From NCBI GenBank assembly GCA_016780775.1, contig JADHLI010000007.1:46768-110767 (forward strand): a DNA stretch of 64,000 nt, given 5' to 3'. A program made the translations under genes and the position numbers. The notes beneath the pieces were generated by a model, which worked only from the letters and a program-made list of their open reading frames with translations, searched no databases and was not told where the DNA came from. Origin of the DNA: Alphaproteobacteria bacterium. Its GTDB lineage: Bacteria > Pseudomonadota > Alphaproteobacteria > Puniceispirillales > Puniceispirillaceae. Below are positions 38,581-47,430 of this stretch, one piece after another; within the stretch, counting starts at the first letter, position 1; every line of letters begins with the position of its first letter.

Positions 38581-38750
38581 AGGGATGGCGATGCTCGTGC
38601 TAGCCGCGCATCCACATAAATATCCAGCAGATTACTGCTTTTTTATGCATTCAGGCCTTTTTGTTAGCAGCGAGGTTTGTTATAAGGCGCGCAGATGAGT
38701 TTTTGTCGCAGGCACCGCCTGCATCTCTAAAATATGTAAGGATTATCTTA

Positions 38751-39173
38751 ATGGCTACTCAACGTACCTTTTCTATCATCAAACCAGATGCAACACGGCG
38801 CAACCTAACTGGCGCAATCAATGCTAAAATCGAAGAAGCAGGCCTGCGCATCGTTGGACAAAAGCGTATTCATATGACAAAGGCGCAAGCCGAAGCTTTT
38901 TATGCCGTCCATGCTGAGCGTCCTTTTTACAATGATTTGGTCAGCTTTATGATTTCTGGCCCAGTTGTAGTTCAGGTTCTAGAAGGTGAAAACGCGGTTG
39001 CTGCTTACCGTCAAGTGATGGGCGCAACTAACCCTGCAGACGCTGATGAAGGCACTATTCGCAAAGCTTTTGCTGAATCTATCGAAGCAAACTCTGTACA
39101 TGGCTCAGACAGTGATGAAAATGCCGCAATCGAAATCAATCATTTCTTCACAGAAGATGAGATTGTCGGTTAA
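38751..39173 (+). CDS. ndk: Nucleoside-diphosphate kinase
   Basis: [39 protein letters not shown]; start reassigned from 38661. Confidence 0.97.
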   Translation: MATQRTFSIIKPDATRRNLTGAINAKIEEAGLRIVGQKRIHMTKAQAEAFYAVHAERPFYNDLVSFMISGPVVVQVLEGENAVAAYRQVMGATNPADADEGTIRKAFAESIEANSVHGSDSDENAAIEINHFFTEDEIVG

Positions 39174-39209
39174 GGCTTGCCTAGAATAGACATAAAACCA
39201 GAAAAGACA

Positions 39210-39252
39210 TTAAAAAGGGCATTTTGCTGAACTGCAGAATGCCCTTTTTCTT
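39210..39252 (+). terminator. Rho-independent terminator after ndk
   Basis: AAAAAGGGCATT (39212-39223)/AATGCCCTTTTT (39238-39249) with T-tract. Confidence 0.85.
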
Positions 39253-39281
39253 ATCCTAAATATAAAATTTTCTAAAGTATT

Positions 39282-39413
39282 TTAAACTAGAAAATAAGCC
39301 ATCAGCGCTAATGTGATCACAATCGCGATAACTGTATATTTGGAAAAATTCATGAAGCCTTCGTAAAAGGCTAGATTAGCTTTTGCGTGCTTATCAAATT
39401 TATCTGTGTTCAT
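39282..39413 (-). CDS. aa3-type cytochrome c oxidase subunit IV-like small membrane protein
   Basis: 43 aa, below ORF cutoff: MNTDKFDKHAKANLAFYEGFMNFSKYTVIAIVITLALMAYFLV*; HxxTYxxFM-like soluble part and one TM helix as in alphaproteobacterial COX_aa3 subunit IV. Confidence 0.7.
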   Translation of the reverse strand: MNTDKFDKHAKANLAFYEGFMNFSKYTVIAIVITLALMAYFLV

Positions 39414-39516
39414 TCCCGTCAATGCCCCCGAATATTTGAGAATTCATTTACCCGTATTTATGCCTGTTCATGGCATCTAAATCAAGAGTGTGGCAAATAA
39501 TTTACCTGCTAGCCAT

Positions 39517-40191
39517 CTACCCAAAAATAAGGGTGGTGTCTTCTGACAAGCTAAGCGCATTAGCAACTGAAATATCCTGCCAGCACACCTGTCCTGCATC
39601 AAGCGTAACAGCGCCGCTTGCGAGTGAGCCTATCACCATTGGATACAGGATATGTTCAAGCACTAGCACGCGCGCAGACAGGCTTTCTTGTGTATCTGCG
39701 CTCCGCACTGGCAGGCGCATTTGCGCAATCACTGCACCATCATCTAGGACGGGTGTAACCAAATGTACTGAGACACCATGAAATTTCTGGCTATCTGCTA
39801 GTGCGCGCTCATGGGTGTGCAGCCCCTTATAGTCGGGTAATAAAGAGGGGTGAATATTGATTATTTTTCCCTCAAAGCGGGCGATAAAGTCGGCTGAGAG
39901 CACCGACATATAGCCAGCAAGGCAAATCCAGTTTGCTCCGCTTGCCTCAATTGCTTCTGCCAGCGCGCGCTCATGATCTTGTTTGCTGGTGTAGCTTTTG
40001 CGGTCAATCAGGGCGGTGGAAAGACCTGCATCGCTAGCTATAGAAAGCCCATCTGCTGGTTTATTTGCAGCAACAAGGCAAATTTGATAACTTGCATTTG
40101 GCGTTTCCGCATGGTTTGCGAGAGCCTGCATATTACTGCCGCGCCCGGATATAAGAACAGCGATTTTAAGCTGGCTATTTGCCCTGCTCAT
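39517..40191 (-). CDS. purN: Phosphoribosylglycinamide formyltransferase
   Basis: 224 aa; IAVLISGRGSNMQAL, INIHPSLLPDYKGLHTHERAL. Confidence 0.95.
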   Translation of the reverse strand: MSRANSQLKIAVLISGRGSNMQALANHAETPNASYQICLVAANKPADGLSIASDAGLSTALIDRKSYTSKQDHERALAEAIEASGANWICLAGYMSVLSADFIARFEGKIINIHPSLLPDYKGLHTHERALADSQKFHGVSVHLVTPVLDDGAVIAQMRLPVRSADTQESLSARVLVLEHILYPMVIGSLASGAVTLDAGQVCWQDISVANALSLSEDTTLIFG

Positions 40192-41264
40192 GAAAAGGCC
40201 TGTGTGAACTTATCAAGATGAATAGCATCTTCTGTCCGCGCGCTAATCTCGCCAACAAGCCAGCAAGGCTCGCCTGTTGCATCAATAGCAGCTAGCACCT
40301 TTTCAGAATCTTTTGCTGGTGTGGTGATAAGCAAGCCTATGCCGCAATTAAAGGTGCGTGCCAGCTCAAAATCAGACAAAGCGGCTTCCTGCTTCAACCA
40401 TTTGAACAGGGCAGGGGCAGGGCGGGCTGTCATATCTAGACGCATCGCCAAATTATCGCCATAGACACGCGGCGGGTTTTCAATAAGCCCGCCTCCGGTA
40501 ATATGCGATACAGAGGTAACCCTACCAGCCGCCAATGCTGCTTTGACGGCATCTGTATAAATACGTGTTGGCGCGAGCAATGCTTCGGCAAGCGAGACAG
40601 AAGGGGCAAAAGGGGCAGGGGCCATAAGCTTAAGATCATCGCGCTCTATCAGCTTACGCACGAGAGAAAAACCATTAGCATGTACCCCAGAAGAGGCAAG
40701 AGCAATAACTTTATCACCCTCGGATACCTGGTCTTTTCGTAGCAAGGTGCCGCGCTCAGCCGCACCCACACAAAAACCAGCTAGGTCATAACTGCCCGCA
40801 GGATAGATGCCCGGCATTTCCGCTGTCTCTCCGCCGATAAGCGCACATCTGGCTTCCACACAGCCATCTGCAATCCCCTCGATGATTTCTGCTGCTACTT
40901 TTGGCGCAAGATGGCCGGTGGCAAAATAATCTAGGAAAAATAATGGCATCGCGCCTTGGGCTAGAATATCGTTGGCGCACATAGCCACTAGATCAATGCC
41001 TAGCCCGTGATGCATATTAGCTTGCTGGGCAAGCTCAAGCTTGGTGCCAACCCCGTCTGTCGCTGCCACCAAAATCGGGTCTTTAAAGCCAGCTGCCTTT
41101 AGATCGAACAGGCCACCAAAACCACCCAGATCGGGGTTTGCCCCTGCACGCATAGTTTTTTTAGCGAAAGGTTTAATCGTTGAAACCAGCGCATCACCTG
41201 CATCAATATCTACCCCTGCATCCCGATAGGTTAATGGGGATTTGGGGCTATCTTTTTTTTCCAT
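40188..41264 (-). CDS. purM: Phosphoribosylformylglycinamidine cyclo-ligase
   Basis: 358 aa; LTYRDAGVDIDAGDALV, VGTKLELA, GGETAEMPG. Confidence 0.96.
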   Translation of the reverse strand: MEKKDSPKSPLTYRDAGVDIDAGDALVSTIKPFAKKTMRAGANPDLGGFGGLFDLKAAGFKDPILVAATDGVGTKLELAQQANMHHGLGIDLVAMCANDILAQGAMPLFFLDYFATGHLAPKVAAEIIEGIADGCVEARCALIGGETAEMPGIYPAGSYDLAGFCVGAAERGTLLRKDQVSEGDKVIALASSGVHANGFSLVRKLIERDDLKLMAPAPFAPSVSLAEALLAPTRIYTDAVKAALAAGRVTSVSHITGGGLIENPPRVYGDNLAMRLDMTARPAPALFKWLKQEAALSDFELARTFNCGIGLLITTPAKDSEKVLAAIDATGEPCWLVGEISARTEDAIHLDKFTQAFS

Positions 41265-41325
41265 TTTCTGCCACTTTCAACAGCTATATCATCGGCTGGA
41301 CGATAGACTTAAAATTACTTATGGA

Positions 41326-42456
41326 ATGAATACATTGCATCGTTGGGTTTGTCATATCACAATAATGCTGCTGTGTTTAGCCTTTAACGGGGCTGTGCAG
41401 GCACAAGATAATTGTAGTGCTGATGTATACGCGGTTACCAATATTCATCTTGATGAAAATGCTACCACTGGAACGCTGGCAAGAGAGCAGGCGATAAAAG
41501 CTGCTACGGATAAAGCCTATCAGAAAATTCTGCGCCGTATCCTTGTTCCTAATCAAGAAGGTGCAGCGGCGATGACCGCATTAAATGCGGCTAATTTTGT
41601 AGATTTTATTCATATTGATAACGAAAATGCACTTGCCCAGCGTTATATCGCGGATATAGATATCTGTTTTGATGCAGCGCGTATGCGTGCAGCGCTCATC
41701 GAAAATAACCTGGAATGGGCAGAGCTTATCACCGCGCCAATTTTGCTATTACCGATTTGGCAGGATCCGTCCGGTGTGAGGGTATGGACGCGCAATGTTT
41801 TATGGCTGGATAGCTGGCGCACGCTGGAAATGCAAAGCGACAGTCTTGTGCGCACTGCCTTTCTTGAGCCTGATTTTGTTCTGGAGCGTCAATTAAAAGG
41901 CAGTCTGTTTTTAAATGGAGATATCCAAACGCTTCAGAAAGCAGCAGAGGCTGCTGGGGCGGTACAAATTGTACTTCTTTATGCAGGCTTGGACTATAGC
42001 GCGACACAGCCTGCTTTGCGGATGCAGGCTACTCTATTTAACCAAGATGGCACAAAATTAGCCACAATCGCAGAAACGCAATTGGCTATGGATGGGCAAA
42101 CCAGCATGCAAATTGTTTTTGAGGAATTTCAGCTGCAGGTGATTGATGCGCTGGAGACAGGCTGGCGGCAGGCTAATTTATATGTTGTTGGTGGGCGTGA
42201 TGATGTTTTTGTTGAGGTAAGCGCAGTTTCGCCAGCTAGCTGGTATCGCGTTCAGGAAATTTTGGCAGAGCTGCCTGTGGTTACAGCTGTTTCAGTGCAT
42301 AGCCTGACAGCTGAAAGCGGGATTTTAAAACTGCAGATTTCAGGACCTGTTGAAGCTTTGCAGATGGCTGTCCTTGCCTCTGGCTACCGTCTTGATGCTA
42401 GCGATAACGCTTATCAGCTGCGAATTAATCCTAGTCAACGCAATTCTGGCCAATAG
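41326..42456 (+). CDS. DUF2066 domain-containing protein
   Basis: Signal peptide then DVYAVTNIHLDENATTGTLAREQAIKAATDKAYQKILRRIL; between purM and hdaA as in other alphaproteobacteria; start reassigned from 41242. Confidence 0.8.
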   Translation: MNTLHRWVCHITIMLLCLAFNGAVQAQDNCSADVYAVTNIHLDENATTGTLAREQAIKAATDKAYQKILRRILVPNQEGAAAMTALNAANFVDFIHIDNENALAQRYIADIDICFDAARMRAALIENNLEWAELITAPILLLPIWQDPSGVRVWTRNVLWLDSWRTLEMQSDSLVRTAFLEPDFVLERQLKGSLFLNGDIQTLQKAAEAAGAVQIVLLYAGLDYSATQPALRMQATLFNQDGTKLATIAETQLAMDGQTSMQIVFEEFQLQVIDALETGWRQANLYVVGGRDDVFVEVSAVSPASWYRVQEILAELPVVTAVSVHSLTAESGILKLQISGPVEALQMAVLASGYRLDASDNAYQLRINPSQRNSGQ

Positions 42457-42468
42457 CGATATTGCCTC

Positions 42469-43167
42469 ATGCGCCAAATTCCCCTAACCCTTCCGCTTGC
42501 CCCTTCTTATAAAGAAGATGATTTCATCATTGGTTCAGCTAATGAACGCGCGATGAAATGGCTTTCTTTATGGCCAGACTGGCCACTGCCTTATCGCGTA
42601 TTAAATATCTTTGGCGCGTCGGGGTGCGGTAAGACCCATATATCGCATGTGTTTGAAGCGTTCTCTAGTGCGCGGCGTCTAATCGAACTAAAAGATATCA
42701 AGGTGATTGTTGATTCTGCTGATACGCATTTTGTTTTAGATAATTTTAGCCTTGATGCAGATTACGATCCGGAAGCGGTGTTTCACTTCTTTAACCATAT
42801 CGCTTCTATTGACGGCACTGCTTTGCTACTGAGCCGGCAAAGTGCCGCGAAAATGGATTGTGCGCTAGATGATTTACGATCTAGGCTCCGTGCGGTTACT
42901 TGTCAGGAAATTAGCGCGCCAGATGATGTTTTACTAGTGCAGGTGCTACAAAATATGTTTGCTGATAGGCAATGTAGTGTTCCTGATAATGTTATCAGCT
43001 ATATGATAACGCAGATGCCCCGCAATTTTACCTCTGCCTATCAATTAGTGGCTGCGATTGACATGGCGGCGTTAGCGGCAAAAAAACCTATCACGCTTGG
43101 TATTGTCAAACAGGTGATGATGCCAGATAACAATGCATTAGAATTTAATTTTAAGCACGGGAAATAG
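42469..43167 (+). CDS. hdaA: DnaA-related regulatory ATPase (Hda/HdaA)
   Basis: 232 aa; LNIFGASGCGKTHISHVF Walker A, DnaA-like AAA fold, no C-terminal HTH. Confidence 0.85.
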   Translation: MRQIPLTLPLAPSYKEDDFIIGSANERAMKWLSLWPDWPLPYRVLNIFGASGCGKTHISHVFEAFSSARRLIELKDIKVIVDSADTHFVLDNFSLDADYDPEAVFHFFNHIASIDGTALLLSRQSAAKMDCALDDLRSRLRAVTCQEISAPDDVLLVQVLQNMFADRQCSVPDNVISYMITQMPRNFTSAYQLVAAIDMAALAAKKPITLGIVKQVMMPDNNALEFNFKHGK

Positions 43168-43179
43168 GAGATTTAACAG

Positions 43180-43959
43180 ATGCTTGATTTTGGTCTGCAG
43201 GGAAAGACGGCGATAGTTTGTGCATCCTCAAAAGGACTTGGTTTTGGCTGTGCACGCGCCTTATCCAAGGTTGGGGTCAATCTGGTCATGTGTGCTAGGG
43301 GCGAAGAGCAACTTGTCGCTTCTGCTGACCAAATTCGCGAAGAGACAGGTGTGGATGTGAAAACGATTGCTTGTGATATCACGAGCGAGGCCGGACGTGC
43401 AGAAGTGCTTGCTGCAGCAGGTCATGTTGATATTCTGGTCAATAATGCTGGTGGCCCGCCTCCAGGTGATTTTCGTGATTGGACGCGCGAAGATTGGATC
43501 AAGGCGCTAGATGCAAATATGCTCACCGCTATCGAGCTGATAAAAGCTGTTATTGACCCAATGATCGATAACAAATTTGGCCGAATTGTAAATATCACCT
43601 CAGGGTCAGTTAAATCGCCAATTGCCCGTTTGGGCCTATCAAATGGTGCGCGCTCTGGGCTGACTGGTTTTGTGGGCGGCCTTGCCCGTCAGGTAGCACA
43701 GCATAATGTGACGATTAACGGGTTGTTGCCTGGCCAGTATAATACGGCGCGTATCGAATCTCTCATTGATGAAGCGGTGCGGGAAAGCAACAAATCCCGC
43801 GAAGAGGTGCGCGCAGATTTAGAAAGTAAAAATCCATGTGGCCGGCTAGGTGAAATTGATGAATTTGGCTTTGCTTGCGCCTATATTTGCTCAGCTTCAT
43901 CTGGCTATCTTGTAGGCCAGAATATTTTGATAGATGGTGGTGCGTTTAACGCTAACTAA
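43180..43959 (+). CDS. SDR family protein lacking canonical YxxxK
   Basis: 259 aa; Rossmann CASSKGLGFGCARAL, NNAGGPPPG, LSNGARSGLTGF in place of YxxxK. Confidence 0.85.
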   Translation: MLDFGLQGKTAIVCASSKGLGFGCARALSKVGVNLVMCARGEEQLVASADQIREETGVDVKTIACDITSEAGRAEVLAAAGHVDILVNNAGGPPPGDFRDWTREDWIKALDANMLTAIELIKAVIDPMIDNKFGRIVNITSGSVKSPIARLGLSNGARSGLTGFVGGLARQVAQHNVTINGLLPGQYNTARIESLIDEAVRESNKSREEVRADLESKNPCGRLGEIDEFGFACAYICSASSGYLVGQNILIDGGAFNAN

Positions 43960-43982
43960 AATTTCTGAACATTTAGAATTTT

Positions 43983-44022
43983 CTGCTCTTCTTTGTTTAT
44001 TCAAGGGAGAGCAGTTTTGTTT
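43983..44022 (+). terminator. Terminator-like hairpin at the SDR/rnd convergence
   Basis: CTGCTCT (43983-43989)/AGAGCAG (44008-44014) followed by TTTTGTTTT. Confidence 0.55.
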
Positions 44023-45157
44023 TGCCCTTTTGCACAGTCATTGCAAGCTTTCCTGCTTTCATGGCAAGAGCCGCATCGCCAAAAATTTTGCGCCGCCACC
44101 CCTTCAACGCTGGAATATCTGCCTCGTCTGAAAAGGCAAGCTTTTCTAGTTCTTCTGCACTCGCAATTAGGCGCGGGGCTACATTATGGCTTTCGGTAAC
44201 ATGCTTTAACAATACCCTAAGCATTTCGATAACTGCCACGGGGGGACGTTCGCGTTGCGGCGGTCTCTCACGCATCGGCCAGTCTGTTTCTGGCATTGCA
44301 TTAGCTTTTTTCAAAACATCTATGACGGGTGGCCCAAATTTGCCTGTCTCGCCGCCTGGAAAGCCCCTGATTTTCTTTAAATCTGCTAATGATTTTGGAT
44401 TGCTGCCAGCTAAGTCAATAAGCGTATCATCCCGCAACACACGTCCGCGTGGCACATCGCGCTTTTGGGCTTCTTGCTCGCGCCAGCTTGCAAGCTGAGC
44501 CAGCCGATTTACCTGTGCAGGCTTGCTATTACGTGCCTTTATTCTTTTATAGGCGCTATCAGGGTCTGTCTGATAGAGTTGTATATCCCCAACACTAGCC
44601 AATTCACTTCGAACCCATTCATCGCGCCCATTGGCCGTTAAATCGGCACGAATCCGGGGGTAAATGTCAGCCAGATGAATAACATCATCTAGCGCATAAT
44701 GAATTTGTCTATCCGATAGAGGGCGTTGGCTCCAATTCGTGAAACGTGAGGATTTATCAATTTGCAGATGTTTATAATGCTGTACCAATTTATCATAGCC
44801 AACCTGATCACCGAGACCACAAACCATTGCAGCGATTTGCGTATCATAAACGGGGGCTGGAACGCTGCCGGTTAAATGGACGAATATTTCAAGATCCTGT
44901 CGACCAGCATGAAACACCTTTGTTATCGCAGCATTACCAAGCAAATCAAAAAGTGGCGAGAGGTCTAGCCCATCTGCCAGCGGGTCCACACAAAAAGCAT
45001 GTTTGCCTGCACATAACTGAACCAGGCATAATTGCGGATAATAGGTACTTTCACGCATAAACTCTGTATCAATGGCAACGAATTCTGCCGTGTTTAGCGC
45101 GGCTATAGCCTCTTTTAACGCAGAGGAGGTGGTGATCAGTTTATCTACAGATGTCAT
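43997..45157 (-). CDS. rnd: Ribonuclease D
   Basis: 386 aa; FVAIDTEFMRESTYYPQLCLVQL, HAGRQDLEIF, HRDC domain. Confidence 0.94.
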   Translation of the reverse strand: MTSVDKLITTSSALKEAIAALNTAEFVAIDTEFMRESTYYPQLCLVQLCAGKHAFCVDPLADGLDLSPLFDLLGNAAITKVFHAGRQDLEIFVHLTGSVPAPVYDTQIAAMVCGLGDQVGYDKLVQHYKHLQIDKSSRFTNWSQRPLSDRQIHYALDDVIHLADIYPRIRADLTANGRDEWVRSELASVGDIQLYQTDPDSAYKRIKARNSKPAQVNRLAQLASWREQEAQKRDVPRGRVLRDDTLIDLAGSNPKSLADLKKIRGFPGGETGKFGPPVIDVLKKANAMPETDWPMRERPPQRERPPVAVIEMLRVLLKHVTESHNVAPRLIASAEELEKLAFSDEADIPALKGWRRKIFGDAALAMKAGKLAMTVQKGKTKLLSLE

Positions 45158-45403
45158 CTAAAAACTATCAATCGGTTCCATTTGGCCAATTATATTTGAC
45201 CTGTTAAAATCGCCTGCGTCAAAAATAGATGCTTTTGATTAGGTGTAACCATCATAAAATAGGGTACACGCCGTCCTAAAGGCTTGGCGATAGAAGAAAA
45301 CCATCTATTTTATTGTATTATATAGTGCGAATTCATAATAATGGGCATTAAGGATAAGCCGTATCGTAAAAAACAGGAAAAAGCTGAAAAGATGCGAGAG
45401 AAT

Positions 45404-46204
45404 ATGAGCAAACAATTTGGGCTAACGGTCTGCGCTGGCTTGTTAGGGTTTAGTCTAGAGGCAGGGGCAATTGAATTGGTTGCGCATGAAGCGACTTATG
45501 AGATGGGTCTTTTATCATCTGGTAACGATGCCAAAATGACTAATATTGTTGGCAAAACCAACTTTTTAATGCGTAAAGATTGCGAAGGGTGGATTTCATC
45601 TGAGGATTATTTGCTTGAATTTGCCTATGACACAGGCGATAGCGCGCTCCTAGCTTCACATTTTGAATCATGGGAAGGACAATCAGGCAATCTCTATTCT
45701 TTTGAGGTGGACGAACGCTCTACCTATGAAGAAGAAAAGCAGTTTAATGGTTATGCCAGCATCCCGCCAGTAACAGACAAGCCAGTGGCTTATTTTTCGA
45801 TGCAACCAAATGTGGCTCTTAGCCTGCCTGAACAGGTTTATTTTCCAATTGCCCATACAAAAGCTTTGCTAGAACGTGCAGAGAAGGGCGAGAAACTCTT
45901 TTCAGCCAATATCTTTTTTGGAGCTGAGCCAGACAGGGCCATTAAGCGCACTAGTACGGTTATTGGCACACGCCAAGAAGTCAAAAATAAAGACATTTTA
46001 GGCACGCTTGCCAATAACAGCTACTACCCAGTTAATATTGCATATTTTGACCCTAGCAGTGTGGCAGCAGTGCCAGAATATGAAATCACCTTTCATTTAC
46101 AGCCGAATGGCGTAGTCGCTTATTATGAGGTGGATTACGGGGATTTTGCTATTGACGCTAAGCTAACAGAAGTGAAGCCGCTTAGTCGGCCTGAATGCTC
46201 TTAA
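45404..46204 (+). CDS. EipB family (DUF1849) periplasmic cell-envelope protein
   Basis: Signal peptide, LVAHEATYEMGLLSSGNDAKMTNIVG, DCEGWISSEDYLLEF; start likely 45404 (MSKQFGLTVCAGLL) rather than 45341. Confidence 0.85.
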   Translation: MSKQFGLTVCAGLLGFSLEAGAIELVAHEATYEMGLLSSGNDAKMTNIVGKTNFLMRKDCEGWISSEDYLLEFAYDTGDSALLASHFESWEGQSGNLYSFEVDERSTYEEEKQFNGYASIPPVTDKPVAYFSMQPNVALSLPEQVYFPIAHTKALLERAEKGEKLFSANIFFGAEPDRAIKRTSTVIGTRQEVKNKDILGTLANNSYYPVNIAYFDPSSVAAVPEYEITFHLQPNGVVAYYEVDYGDFAIDAKLTEVKPLSRPECS

Positions 46205-46223
46205 AAAAGGGATTTTCTGCGTT

Positions 46224-47135
46224 TTAAACAGCTTCGATATTTTCAAGGCTGGCTGCGCCAAGCAGGCATAATCGGCGCATCTCTTCTGGTGTATTGGCAA
46301 ACCCTACCAGCCTTGTTGCGTTTGCCCCGCCCCGCACATAGCCGGGCCATTTTCGCGGTATATTAATAAAAAGACGGCTCGGCTGGCTCATGCGTCCACT
46401 CAGTACAATAACTTCCGGGTCCATTAAATTAATAACCATAGCCAGTCCACGTGCTAGCCTATCCTCAAATACCTGTATCGCAGATTCGGCAACAATGTCG
46501 CCTTGCTCAGCTTGGGCAAAAACTGTTTCAGCTGGCACTTCTCGCTCGCTTAATAAAAGATATTCTCGTGATAGGGCCGCGCGGCTAACAAACAGGCCAA
46601 GACAGCCAGAGCGCCCACACGCACAGTCCCTATCTTCAAGCTCAAACTCTACCGGCCAAGGCAGACAGATATGCCCCCAATTCCCCGCTAGCCCATTTGC
46701 GCCCGTAACAAGCGTTTGATTTACTAGCTGACCTGCGCATACCTCATCATCTAGGTACAAACTAAAGATATTTGTAGCGCTCTTAAATTCCGGCAGTTGG
46801 TTTGCAGATTTCGCCAATATATGGGCATGGCTTGCTATAAATACTTCCCGGTTTAGCGAGGCTTGCAGATCAGCTTTTAAGTTTTGATCGTTGATCAGTG
46901 CTATTGAAGGGCAATAAAGGCGTTCTGTTTTCGGGCTGTAATCCCCAGACAGGCTAACGCCAACAAATTTCACGCGCCCAGATGGGTCTGCCCCTTTTAA
47001 AATATCATATAAGCTGGTTAGAAGCGCTGAATACGTATCGGGAAGAGCAAGACTATGCTCAAACGCAAAATCGCCATCATCAGATATGACGGCGATATCA
47101 CAAGTAGACCCGATGAACCTTAAAGCACATCTCAT
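46224..47135 (-). CDS. ROK family-like protein with degraded kinase motifs
   Basis: 303 aa; CACGRSGCLGLFVS zinc motif and NLMDPEVIVLSGRMS as in ROK proteins. Confidence 0.75.
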   Translation of the reverse strand: MRCALRFIGSTCDIAVISDDGDFAFEHSLALPDTYSALLTSLYDILKGADPSGRVKFVGVSLSGDYSPKTERLYCPSIALINDQNLKADLQASLNREVFIASHAHILAKSANQLPEFKSATNIFSLYLDDEVCAGQLVNQTLVTGANGLAGNWGHICLPWPVEFELEDRDCACGRSGCLGLFVSRAALSREYLLLSEREVPAETVFAQAEQGDIVAESAIQVFEDRLARGLAMVINLMDPEVIVLSGRMSQPSRLFINIPRKWPGYVRGGANATRLVGFANTPEEMRRLCLLGAASLENIEAV

Positions 47136-47174
47136 TCTATAAAGCCATGAAGGCGCAGCGCAGGGGCGCGAGCC

Positions 47175-47342
47175 TTACTTGATTTTGGCTTCACGAAATA
47201 GCACATGCTTGCGCGCTTTCGGATCATATTTCTTTAGCTCAAGCTTTTCAGGCTTCGTGCGTGGGTTTTTCTTGGTCACATAATAAAAGCCGGTATCAGC
47301 GGTGCTAACAAGCTTAATCTGTAGGGTTGCTGGCTTTGCCAT
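47175..47342 (-). CDS. rpmG: 50S ribosomal protein L33
   Basis: [41 protein letters not shown]; Cys-free form; start reassigned from 47360. Confidence 0.96.
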   Translation of the reverse strand: MAKPATLQIKLVSTADTGFYYVTKKNPRTKPEKLELKKYDPKARKHVLFREAKIK

Positions 47343-47430
47343 TGCAAGGCTCCAAAACAAAAATTAGTCTAAAAAACGTCCACGCTATATGCGGGAATAT
47401 AGCGCCAATGTCAAGTATTACAGCACAAAA

